Of a stretch of 64,000 nt of DNA, positions 10,353 through 19,910 are shown in pieces. The position numbers were made by a program, and so were the translations under genes. The notes below the pieces were generated by a model that was given only the letters and a program-made list of their open reading frames with translations, did not search any database and was not told the origin of the DNA. This DNA is from Isoetes taiwanensis (lineage: Eukaryota; Streptophyta; Lycopodiopsida; Isoetales; Isoetaceae), in NCBI GenBank assembly GCA_021234155.1, contig JAJEKV010000327.1:62001-126000 (forward strand). The letters are read 5' to 3'. How positions within the stretch are numbered: position 1 is the first letter of the stretch; each line of letters opens with the position of its first letter.

Positions 10353-12500
10353 ACCCTGGATTCGGCTTCCAACACAACTTTATCCTTCAAACTCGAAGAC
10401 CTAATCCTATGTAAACGGGTGTGCTCCTTGGCGTATTCGATCTATTCTCTTTTATCAAGTATTATTGCGTTTTATTCAAGTTTTGTTGTTAGCCGCCGAT
10501 CTGCAGAATATTCTGTTGTTTGCACCATATCAGTGGACACAAACATTTTCAAGCAAAATGCACATGACACTTTCAATGGTGCAAAATACACCAATGGTTG
10601 GCGCCACAAAAAAAAAAAAATGCAAACAATGGACTGTCGGAATGCAAACAAAAAATATAGAGGCCAGACTTGCAATCATCGCCAACATAGTATTTTTCTG
10701 TTTTCAAGGAAGGTCATATTCTTCAAATATTCGGCTAAGAAAAGCTCGAGCAAACCCACATCAAATTGCCATACCTAACCTTGTCAGAAACCACAGCCAT
10801 AGCCATAGCTTGCTTCAATAACCTAGTCTCACCCAAAAGCATAGCCCTAGCTATCTTTGATGCAAGCGAAAAGACTAAAGATGAGGATTGCAAGAATCAT
10901 GCAAGATTTCAAGATTCGAAAAAACCTACGAAGCCTAATCCTGCAAGCAAAAAACTGAAGTGAAGATCAAGGATTCAATAGCCAAGCTAGAAGCTTAAAT
11001 GGCCGAAACCAACATATTGAAGGCCTGTGCACTCACATCTGATGATTCTTCAGATTTTACTTTGTCCTGGCATTCAGAAGACCCATTTGAATTCACAAAT
11101 CTCTATCTTGACATAAGACTGCTCAGGCCAGATAAAAATCGGCCGAGCAGAAACGACCTTGCCTCTTCATCCTGCCGTGGTATCACTCGAACTATCGCAC
11201 ACTAGTCCTGCTACGAAATTTGAGCAGAATGGAAGACCGCCAAGAATACCGCAAAAAAAAATCGACCAAAACAGAGGATTGAATGACTCTGCCTCTCAAT
11301 TGCAAAGAGCAATGATCTACTGTCAATCGTAAGCCCAGGAACAAAAGATTTCAATTAGAAAACAAACAAGCGCTGCCCTGCACGCCTTCACAAAATAGAA
11401 AGAAGCATATCCTGTTATGCACACCCTATAAATACCTTTTTTTTTTCTAAGCATGGCACAAAATCATCCAAAATACACCAAAATAGCAACATGACCACTA
11501 AACAAAATTAAGCTGCTCGAACATGGCAAAATATACCATTTTTCATACAATACGACACCAAAATCATAGTTCTAACCATTGCGAGAAGGTCCTCCCACAA
11601 TATAAAACTCAATAATGTTTGCACGATCAAATTGGCGTATGTTTATAACCTAAGGTTTTCAATGGTTTTTAGAAGTATTAGTATAAAGTCACCTTTAATT
11701 AAAGTGGGTCTCATTCCATTCCCACTTTTTTTTGGAACCCTGTTATTTTACACGAAAAGGACGAGGGAAAATTATTCGACGTCCATAACTGTCTAGAATT
11801 TGAGTATTTCTGTGTTAGGGCGGGTCCAAGCATACTATATCTTTTTCCCTGTTTTCTCGGATGCTAGTCAAGGACAAGAAGAATACAACTCAAACAAAGG
11901 AATTTCATTACACATTGAAACCAAAGCTGTAGTTGAAAAAGAATTTTTATTAATAAATTGAATAGTTACAACGTATTTACAACGGACACAGAGACCATGG
12001 CGGTCTTGCTGTCATTACAGTTACATCATCATGGTAGATGGTCCACCTTACGGGAAGAACGTGCGGGGCTTCTTCTTGCCGTCTATAAGCTTTGGGGCCA
12101 ACTTGAAGAACATGGAATGCCTCACGAGGAGGTGCCTCGTGAGCCACCCGTTGACCTGTCCAACCGATTTCTCCACCCCCCTCTGGCATCTTTCCATCAA
12201 TCGCCAGGTCGAATATGCTCGTTCCTCAACCTCCGCGGATGTCATGCAATGCTTGCAAGATCATTTGAGCTTTCTGTACTTGCAAAATGTTCTTCCTCTC
12301 TTCTTCATCCCTTGAGGTCCCATAGCATCTGAAATCACGAGCAAGCTTATCCCAAAGCCCTGGTAAGAGTGTAGCCTGAGTGGGATCTGTGCCAGAGCCA
12401 CCTGGAGCAAACAGAGACCATGATTAACAATTACGATGCCATTAGTCATAATGAAGAAAAGAATGCAGAATTAAAAATAGATTGGAGAGCATTCATTCCA
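10353..12500. other. Non-coding stretch, no recognised gene
   Basis: Low-complexity, A-rich and mixed sequence. Short ORFs at 10,419-11,205 and 11,958-12,449 have no motif I recognise and overlap on both strands. I see no repeat partner, RNA gene or promoter that I could defend. Confidence 0.4.
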
Positions 12501-12504
12501 TATA

Positions 12505-12850
12505 GCTGCATCCAATCACACAAAGAAGCGTACAAATGGTCTCATCATGGGACAAGCAGTGCATTTCTCGACTCGCGAGTCAAGGGAGGCCCTGGAAAGT
12601 CAATGTACAACTATTTAATATGGCTACATCCAATCACACAAAGAAGCATATAGGTAGTCTCATCATTGGGACAAGCGCGAGTCGAGAAAGACCTTGGAAA
12701 CTCAATGTACAACTATTTTCATTATAAAATATAGCTGCATCCAAGCACACAAAGAAGCATAAAGATAGTCTCATCATTGGGACAAGCGCTGCCTTTCTCG
12801 ACTCGCGAGTCGAGAAAGGCCCTGAAAACTCAATGTACAAGTATTTTCAT
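12505..12850. repeat. Three ~115-bp tandem units carrying a palindrome
   Basis: Units near 12,505-12,620, 12,624-12,722 and 12,728-12,850 share GCTGCATCCAA-CACACAAAGA, CTCATCATTGGGACAAGCGC and CTCAATGTACAACTATTTTCA. Each contains all or part of the palindrome TTTCTCGACTCG/CGAGTCGAGAAA: perfect over 24 bp at 12,794-12,817, imperfect at 12,564-12,584 and half-deleted at 12,675-12,688. The array abuts the 3' end of the FCP1-like copy. Confidence 0.85.
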
Positions 12851-12871
12851 TACAGAATATAATACAATTGT

Positions 12872-13800
12872 TCACGTTTCTTTAAAAAATTCACAAAACC
12901 TTGCTATCTGAAGTCGATCACCATAATATTTCCCGTCCATAGCCCTCATGATGGCGCTGCTCTCCGGATCAACCTGCTTGAGGTTCGGATAGTTCCTAAT
13001 CACATTGGCCACGAGAATGGAAAACAGGGATTCCGCCAGCACCGGGATGAGATTGTAGAACAACCACTTATCCGTTTCATAATCTTCTAGTCAATAGCTC
13101 TTTGCAATAATTGTATTGTCCGAGTTATGATAGCACTTATAGGTGGAGTCGTCTATGATCAGCGTATTGTGTTTGTTAAAATCTTGGTATGCTTCATAAA
13201 CTCTTTCCAGCCTTTTCACCATGATAGACTTCCCCTTCGTGATGGCCTGATCAAGGTCTGACACATGCTCGACCCTTTCATTCCCCCAAACAAACTTGAA
13301 CTTCAAAACGGGAAGGCCGAGTACACCAAGAACATTGACAACATTTTTCTTTGCCATATAAGACCATATGGCCACTTCAAATCCCCGGTCCAGGCACCAT
13401 TGAATAAGCTCTTTTGCTTGAGGCCGAGGATAGACGATCTTAGTCCCTGCCTTCGTTGGCTTCTGTGAGGTATTAAGCTCAGGGACATCACCATCGTGGT
13501 ATACTGCAAACAATACTCCATTGACGTAAAAAATAACAAGTTTGGTGGGCCCTTTCGGATCCTAGTTGTTGTTTGGCTCTGACCAGATATCTTGATCGGG
13601 ATCCAGTGTCGGGATCCTTATTCTTTCAACTCCTTTCTCGATGGATGCAGTATCCTCCTGTACTATCTTATGCTGTGCTGGACTATCCTTTTTGGATGCA
13701 GTGTCCTCCTGTGCATGTGAATCACCAGCAGATCCCTGTGATCATGACAATGATTCTGACTGGTTTCTCTCGATGTTCCTGGAACGACGAAGAACATAAG
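12872..13800 (-). pseudogene. FCP1-like (HAD/NIF) phosphatase pseudogene
   Basis: FCP1/SCP-type HAD proteins dephosphorylate serines, for example in the RNA polymerase II tail. Seen on the minus strand, in one continuous frame: an acidic Ser-rich N-terminus with two QEDTAS repeats; KLVIFYVNGVLF in the motif I position, where the DxDGT/V motif has lost its first Asp; VYPRPQAKELIQWC, GFEVAIWSYMAKKNV and FKFVWGN of the core; and NTLIIDDSTYKCYHN of the motif III region with both Asps. The domain runs on with LEDYETDKWLFYN and about 55 more residues. Three in-frame stops interrupt it, at roughly 13,740 (TGA), 13,563 (TAG) and 13,094 (TGA). The ORF 13,091-13,513 is therefore only the middle part. 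The missing catalytic Asp and the stops indicate a dead gene. Confidence 0.8.
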
Positions 13801-13812
13801 TTACGAAAGGAA

Positions 13813-13901
13813 GTTCTCGACTCACGAATCGAGAAAGATTCACGTGACAAATCGGAAAAACGCTAAGATTGGGAGGGTTTCTCGACTCGTGAGTCGAGAA
13901 A
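13813..13901. repeat. Two further copies of the CTCGACTCG palindrome
   Basis: 13,813-13,836 is an imperfect copy and 13,878-13,901 is a 24-bp copy with one C-to-T change at the centre. They lie upstream of the FCP1-like frame, while the tandem copies lie downstream of it. Confidence 0.8.
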
Positions 13902-14067
13902 CCTTCTGAAAGGAAAATAAACTCACCTCAGTCGAAGATTCTCCAATATTTATTCTGCTGCGTGTTCGTCTAAACCTTTGATATTGGAGGGTTCAGCTTG
14001 GTTGTCATCCTTATCTTTGTCATCTTCGTCCTTACTACTTCCAACAGTCGTCCTGTCTTGAAAATGG

Positions 14068-14733
14068 TCATGAAGCAGATGCACACTCATGTTCTAGCTC
14101 GTATATAGAATACAAGACCTTGTTGCTGAAATTAATATCCGCTGTCCACTGTGAAACAATAGTTGTCTGATTGCCCCGCATGCAGAAGATGAGGAAACTG
14201 AAAGTATCTAGCTCGGTCATATCCAGACACATCTTATACCACTGCTCAATGTCAGCTTTTTCATAAAATAGAGTGGGCTCTTCAATCATATTCATAGCAA
14301 ATAGTGCCACTGGCCCAGCCGCTAGTTCTAGACCACTGAACCCCTTGTGACGCAAGGTTACCAAGAAGGGAGGGGAGCTATCATCTGTCTTCAATGGCAC
14401 CACCCCGAATCCAAGCTTCAGCTTCAGAAGTGCCATAGCACGTTCAGGAAAGGGGGCGGTTTTGACGTTTCGTTTAAGCTTCGTGTTGATGTAGGGTTGG
14501 CATAGCCGGTTCAACTCCTTCATGTCGTTCTCATCAAGTGCAGCCTTCTCCTTATAGTAATCAAAATCATGGCATGCATTGCAGATTTCTGTGATGCCTT
14601 CTTCCAACGCACGTCGTCTCTTCAGGACTGTGGCGTAATCCTTGGCGTCCTGCATTTTTGAACTCCTAGTCTTCCGTAGCAGGATTGTCCCATCCAGGAT
14701 TTTTCCCTGTAGGTCAAGCGTTTCTTTGTCCAT
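14068..14733 (-). CDS. Uncharacterised 221-residue protein
   Basis: I do not recognise this protein. The frame is uninterrupted from ATG to stop, unlike its neighbours. The N-terminal 70 residues are charged and helical (KTRSSKMQDAKDYATVLKRR), followed by a Cys/His pair (ICNACHDFDYY). The middle contains RAMALLKLKLGFGVVPLK. A more hydrophobic C-terminal half includes GLELAAGPVALFAMNMIEE and FSFLIFCMRGNQ. No signal peptide is seen and no clear membrane helix. It lies about 270-330 bp upstream of the FCP1-like copy on the same strand, so it could be the first exon of that locus or a separate lineage-specific gene. No TATA box or splice site decides this. Confidence 0.4.
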   Translation of the reverse strand: MDKETLDLQGKILDGTILLRKTRSSKMQDAKDYATVLKRRRALEEGITEICNACHDFDYYKEKAALDENDMKELNRLCQPYINTKLKRNVKTAPFPERAMALLKLKLGFGVVPLKTDDSSPPFLVTLRHKGFSGLELAAGPVALFAMNMIEEPTLFYEKADIEQWYKMCLDMTELDTFSFLIFCMRGNQTTIVSQWTADINFSNKVLYSIYELEHECASAS

Positions 14734-14753
14734 GAGACCCTGTATTCTTCATA

Positions 14754-16022
14754 GAAGGTCTAGACCAAAGGATTAGCACTAGAACGGTCGGGGCAACCCG
14801 TTATGGGGCAACCGAGCTGGCACTCTCAAACAAGTCCAGGACCTTGCACGATTGCCTCACAAGAGGGGAGAGTCCGGACCCCGGGGACCCAAAAAAGTTC
14901 CCCGAGGCAGACCTTTTCGGTGGGCGCACGGGGGAGGGGAGGGCGACGAATGACCACCCTCCTGGAGCCCGATACCCCTATCCGACCATTGAATCCTCCG
15001 TTCAAGAGCCCTTCTTCGGGAAGGTCCAAAGATCGGTCCGAGGGAACTTATCAAACTCCAAAGTGTCCTACGGGCGACCGTATCGAAACCGGAGTGTCTT
15101 GTCGTTCGGGCACCACGGAGCTCCAGAATGGCAATTCGACTTCACCATGTCACCCGGAATGGGGAAATTACCCTAGGGAGCAAGTTACAAGGTCAGTTTT
15201 GCAAAAGAAAGAAACACTTACGCCCTACACGACAGTATTTGGCATCCACATCCTAGGCCAATTGACTACGAGTGTGCTGGACATGAGCTACTTTGGCGCT
15301 CCTTGGAGGAGAGGTGGTCTTCTGCCATGGAACTTGGTCCCCAAGGGAATATTGATGGTTTGAGAGTATTGGCAGAGTCAAACCACAGTTTCGGAGAGGG
15401 GACTTTCCCTGTCCGCCCCCAAGGCCTTGGGGAGAGGACTTTTGGCGCAAGCAGCTTGTGGGGGGGTTTTAAGGTCCGCGCTTTGGCGTCAACACCCCGC
15501 CTCTACGTAAAGACACGACACAAGGTCCCGGTCGAATCTGATAAGGATAGGGCCTCCGAAACGTAAACCCTGTGAGTTGCCAGGTTCTAGAAGAGTTTGC
15601 GTTTTGGGGGGCGAGTTTTGGTCTTTTGCACTTCGGACGTGGCTGAGAAGCTGCAAACGAGAATGGAAGCAAGGGGAACTGACGGAACGGAGTTTGGACC
15701 TGTCCTCCTTTCGATGTGGCAATTAGTCGAGGGGCGCTTTTGCAATGGCAAGACATTCATAAATGTGTAATTAACACATTGTATGAAATTAAATTCTGAA
15801 TTTTTGTCTAGCTTCCTAATTCATCACCAGCACACAACCCAATTTTTGAAATTTTCGGAGAAGGTCTAGACCAAAGGGTTAGCATTAAAATGATCGAGGC
15901 NGCCTGTTATGGGGCAACCCTTCCCCAAGTCAAACAAGGTCAGGACCTTGCACGGCCGCCTCACAAGAAGGGAGAGTCCAGGCCCCAAGAGGCGGGACCC
16001 AAAAAAGTTCCCGAGGCATAGC
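14754..16022. repeat. Direct repeats (~155 bp) around a GC-rich block
   Basis: 14,757-14,912 and 15,865-16,020 share GGTCTAGACCAAAGG-TTAGCA, TTATGGGGCAACC, AGGACCTTGCACG, CCTCACAAGA-GGGAGAGTCC and GACCCAAAAAAGTTCCC. The intervening 0.95 kb is GC rich and open in several frames on both strands without any recognised protein, which is typical of LTR sequence. One ambiguous base (n) is at 15,901. This is most likely a retroelement LTR or a partial duplication of one. Confidence 0.6.
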
Positions 16023-17120
16023 TTAGTTGGTCTCAAATAGACGTTGAAAATACCATTTGCCTATTCTATGCAGTAAAATACAACACGACTTAAAATTATC
16101 AAAAAAAAATATATAATATAACAATTGAGGACATTATAGAAGCTTGTCATTGTTACTAATTAATGCGCTATCCTATACGTCAACGAGTAGAGGTGTCTTG
16201 TTGTGCCTATGCTTAAGCATGGATCCTCTAGCCTAGAGATAAGTGACGAGCTACTTTAATTACCAGAAAGCAAGAGCTAGCAAGAACAGTTGTCAGGCTA
16301 GTAGTGGAATCCAACTCATAGAAATAAATTTGCAAGGCATTCGACCATCGTTGTAAATGTAGGATGTGGGCATGTTATAGCCAACCTTAAATGACAAAAA
16401 AAATCCGCTGTCCACAAAAATGCCATATATTTTTTTTTTTGGCGTGGCTATAATATGTCAAAGACACACATATACCACAAATATGCCCATGGCTATAACA
16501 TGACGGCACCTGATATATACACATTTGACCAAAAAAATCAACTCCAAGTCTACTAGCAAAAATAAATGCGACAAGGTTGACGGGTTGTCAACTCTATCAC
16601 ATCACATTAACGATTGAGGAGATTTATCCTTCATCCAATAGGTGTTCAAGCAGAGGTGTTTTAATGCTACAGTTGTGAAAAGTGGTTTGGTAGCATGGAT
16701 TAGCCAAAGATTGGTGGCTGCTACCTAAAGTCTGAAAATGAACAAATTAACAACAAGAATAAGTTGTCAGACAGACAGACAAAAAGAGACAGACTAGGGA
16801 TAAATGGGGAAGACAATGGCGAAAGAATGAGCCTGAAAGTCAACAAAGAAAGATAAATGCAGCGAGGCACAAAAATAAGAAAAGATGTAAGGTGAGCACA
16901 AGAAAAGCAGGGCCGGAAAGACACCAAAAAAGGTGGCAGAGGCCAATGAATGCCTGGCAAGGATCACATGCAAATGCAAGGCCGATATGAAGAAACCGTC
17001 GTATTTAGTGGCAGAAATAATAAATACAAGCGCTCGAACAGTTTGGACGCGCTTCAACTTTCCAGTTTGCACCAACCAAGCATTAAAACCGACAATCCAT
17101 TTGCTCAAAATCAAACCCCG
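16023..17120. other. Intergenic, upstream of the glycine-rich gene
   Basis: AT-rich sequence without a recognised gene. The ORFs at 16,721-17,114 are antisense low-complexity frames. The region nearest the glycine-rich gene presumably holds its promoter. Confidence 0.45.
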
Positions 17121-17136
17121 TCTTTAATCGCTGCAC

Positions 17137-17143
17137 TATAAAA
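17137..17143 (+). promoter_or_regulatory. TATA box of the glycine-rich protein gene
   Basis: TATAAAA lies 74 bp upstream of the ATG at 17,211, which puts the expected transcription start near 17,168 and leaves a 5' UTR of about 40 bases. The spacing is normal for a plant gene. Confidence 0.6.
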
Positions 17144-17210
17144 TGACAACCCAGAATCGAGAAAAACCATTCTGCTCTGTTTCAAGAACGTACCTTACAG
17201 AGGTCTAGCT

Positions 17211-17884
17211 ATGGCGGCCTCGACGAAAATGTTGCTGTTACTAATCGGAGCCTGCATTTTGAGCATGTCACAGGCGAGGGATTCTAAAGCAATGCAGGCT
17301 GAAAAGGCGAAGGTTCATGGGGATCCGAAGTTCGATCCGAAGGCGCATTTCTTCCACGACAAGGACAAAGGCTACGGCGGGGGATATGAGCATGGCTATG
17401 GCGGAGGGCCGGGCTATGGAGGAGGAAAGGGATACGGAGGAGGGGGTGGCTATGGCGGAGGTCCTGGCTATGGAGGATCAAGCGGAGGAGGCTATGGAGG
17501 AGGGCCTGGCTATGGAGGAGGTTCCGGAGGAGGCTATGGAGGAGGTTCCGGGGGCGGCTATGGCGGAGGGGGTGGCTATGGAGGGGAAGTCCGGGAGGCT
17601 ATGGCGGAACTCCGTTGGGAGGCGGCTATGGCGGAACCCCGGGCTACGGCGGAACTCCGGGCTATGGCGGAAGCTCTGGCTATGGTGGAACTCCTGGCTA
17701 TGGCGGAGGTTCTGGCTATGGCGGAGGCTCCGGCTATGGCGGTACCCCTGTTGGCGGTGGCTATGGCGCCACCCCCGTTGGCGGGGGTTACGGTGGTGGT
17801 TCTGGTTATACTCCCGTTGGTGGTGGCTACACTCCCGTCGGTGGTGGCTACGGTGGTGGTTACTCCAAGAAACCAATTCCTTAA
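17211..17884 (+). CDS. Secreted glycine-rich protein (cell-wall type), one apparent frameshift
   Basis: Seen: a signal peptide (MAASTKMLLLLIGACILS, likely cleaved after MSQA), a short charged segment (residues 24-58, KFDPKAHFFHDKDKG) and then a long Gly-Tyr array: first GYGGGPGYGGG-type units, later GYGGTP and TPVGGG units, ending YSKKPIP before TAA at 17,882-17,884. Proteins of this kind are usually exported to the plant cell wall. The array is not in one frame: after GGGGGYGG at about 17,585 the frame turns to Ala/Met-rich nonsense, while the same Gly array resumes one base over and runs to 17,884. One extra G in the run at 17,582-17,585 would restore a protein of about 225 residues. Either a base was lost in sequencing or the allele is broken. 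The literal ORF (17,211-17,915) has a false tail. Confidence 0.75.
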
Positions 17885-18440
17885 TAGACCCCCCTTTTAC
17901 CTTCTTAACAAGTAAGTATAGCTTTTTCCTTGTGTTTCCCCCTCATAAACACTTCCCTTCTATTCTGTAACATGATAATAAGTTCTGGCTGGCACTTCCC
18001 AGCAGTTTTTTCTTATACCTGTTTATTCCCTCCTTTCTCTCTCTCGAATGCCATTGCCTATTTGTGGCTACTCAATTGTAGAAAATTGGAATATATTGTT
18101 TCAGATTTTATTGTAATATGTGTCTCACTTGTGATCCCGCTTAGTTTTATACAGGAATGTTTTCTTACTTGATTTTGCTAGGCATGTTTGACACAGGAGA
18201 CATTCCTGAAATTTGAAGATTTGGTTGAGACATTCAGGAGGGTTAAATCCATTATGTCACAAGCCTACAATAAGGATAAAAGAGCAATGCAAGAAAACAC
18301 AAACAAATTGAAACATATAATATATAACTCAAAGGAATAAGTAAAAGAGTCAAAGTCTACAACCAACAAATATGATACATCACGAAGAATATATGCAAGA
18401 ACCTTAACAATTTGGCCATCAAGTTTTAAGGCTGAGATTA
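17885..18440. other. 3' flank of the glycine-rich gene, no gene seen
   Basis: T-rich 3'-UTR-like sequence followed by A-rich spacer. Short ORFs only (for example 17,930-18,172), with no motif. Confidence 0.4.
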
Positions 18441-18448
18441 GATCTCAG

Positions 18449-18830
18449 GGTTTGTCTGCATTGAAAACATGGTTGAGGCATCAAGATAACAGTGGCAAAG
18501 CTGCTTCTACTACTTCATGTGATTCACCCAGAAACGATGTGACCGCATTGTCTAACCTTCAGTCTTTATCTTTATCAATGAGCCCCAATTCTCAAATTAG
18601 CACGGCCATGCAAATCACTTGTGATGACACGGTCTTCGATGGAATCTCGGAAGAGGAATTCTGTCAAGAGTGGTAACAAAGAACCTACTGTAAGGAAGTC
18701 TTTTGACACATTCGGACAACGGACTTCTATATATAGAGGTGTAACAAGGTACGATACTTTACACTAAAAAATTCATTACGGTCGTGTCTGGTTATCAACT
18801 TTTTCAGGCATCGCTGGACTGGACTGTGGT
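18449..18830 (+). pseudogene. AP2 factor fragment, AINTEGUMENTA/PLETHORA type
   Basis: ANT/PLT proteins are nuclear transcription factors with two AP2 domains that control meristem growth. Seen: after an AG acceptor (18,447-18,448) the exon reads GLSALKTWLRHQ, the conserved 'LSMIKxWLR' segment that precedes the first AP2 domain, then a Ser-rich linker, then RKSFDTFGQRTSIYRGVTR, the start of AP2 repeat 1. The donor at 18,749 and acceptor at 18,806-18,807 flank a 59-nt intron, and the next exon continues in phase as HRWTG, exactly where family genes splice. The two halves of the first exon are one base out of frame (shift between about 18,620 and 18,650), giving a TAA at 18,674. After HRWTG the sequence leaves the family. 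It is a two-exon fragment of a gene that has been moved or has decayed. Confidence 0.85.
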
Positions 18831-19392
18831 TTACAGGAAAAAAATTCATTACAGTGGTAGTGTCGATTATCAACTTTTCGTGCATCGTTTCAAATGGAGA
18901 ATGGTTTCTGAGGATTCTCTTGCCGATGAGCAAAAGAATTCTTGCCTCTCGACTTTATCGATTGCTTGGGGAGCAAGTCCAAAGATTTGAAAGTTTGAGG
19001 TTGAAGTCAAGGATTGGTCGATCGCCTTGGGTTAGTTAGCAATCTTTCAATTAGAAGCTTTATGTAATTTGTCCGCATGATCAAGAAATGTGCGATTCTT
19101 CCGATTATCCAAAAGTGTAAGAGACCATGCACTACAACGTGAGAAGGAGATTGCTTAAAAGCCGAAGGGGTGCAAGATTGCTAAACATGTGGCTAGATTG
19201 CGAGAGGCCCGGATAGTGGGCCGCAAACTAAAAATTGCAAAATTCATGACGAGAGAAGGATGAAAGTTTGATAAAATTAGAAGAGGCTCAAAATGTGTCG
19301 TATATATTCCTTCATCCCAGGTGCTCTATTGGTTAGTCGCAAGCGTGGTCTATGAATATATCTTGTGTAAAAGTAGGAAAGGTTTCTTGCAG

Positions 19393-19831
19393 AACTTAAG
19401 GTTATGATTACAACCTTACACAAAGAAATGAGCATGATGCAAACACAGCTCTATAAGTACAAAGATGTCGCCAGGGAAGTCTGTGCTTTGCAGGCTAATA
19501 TTCACTCTTGTGCAAATGTTCTTGAAAGGAAGGTAAGCTTAGTTCTCTTTAGTCGATATTTATTGTTGTGCAACAATGTCTACATAATCGATGACACATC
19601 GGATTTGTACAGACGGCTGAATGCCAAGCATTATCGGATCAAGTTGCAAGTCAAGTTCTCGAGCTCAACAACCTAAAGGATGAGGTAAATAGATATTTTA
19701 ACTAGTGCTTGGAATTGGTTCTTTTCTAATTTGTGTTTGCTGTGTCGCTTATTGTTGATGTGCAGGTTAGAAAGTTCAAGGAAAGCGAGCAAGAGTTAAA
19801 ACCAAGCAAGCTACCCAACCAAGCAATGTAG
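19393..19831 (+). pseudogene. Three-exon coiled-coil protein fragment
   Basis: Three exons splice in one frame with good sites: 19,393-19,532, 19,613-19,684 and 19,766-19,831 (stop TAG). The product of about 93 residues is a continuous coiled coil (MITTLHKEMSMMQTQLYKY, LQANIHSCANVLERK, SDQVASQVLELNNLKDE, KFKESEQELK). This kind of tail occurs in plant kinesins and other cytoskeletal proteins, but I cannot name the family safely. The 5' part is missing and the Gag-only repeat begins about 80 bp after the stop, so the repeat may have cut the gene. It is either the 3' end of a real gene or a captured fragment. Confidence 0.5.
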
Positions 19832-19910
19832 TGTGGTGTGTGGTCACATGTCCAGTTGGATGCTGCCTAGTGGCGTGACGTTAAAACTACTAAAACTACT
19901 ATCTATCTAT

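Noticed and set aside
14803-15756. ORFs of 65-186 codons on both strands of the GC-rich block
   Set aside because: Several frames on both strands are open at once and none has a family motif; the block is flanked by direct repeats and is better read as LTR-type sequence.
17478-17876. 132-codon antisense ORF (His/Ser/Arg-rich)
   Set aside because: It is the reverse of the Gly-Tyr codon array and is open only because GGN/TAY repeats lack antisense stops.
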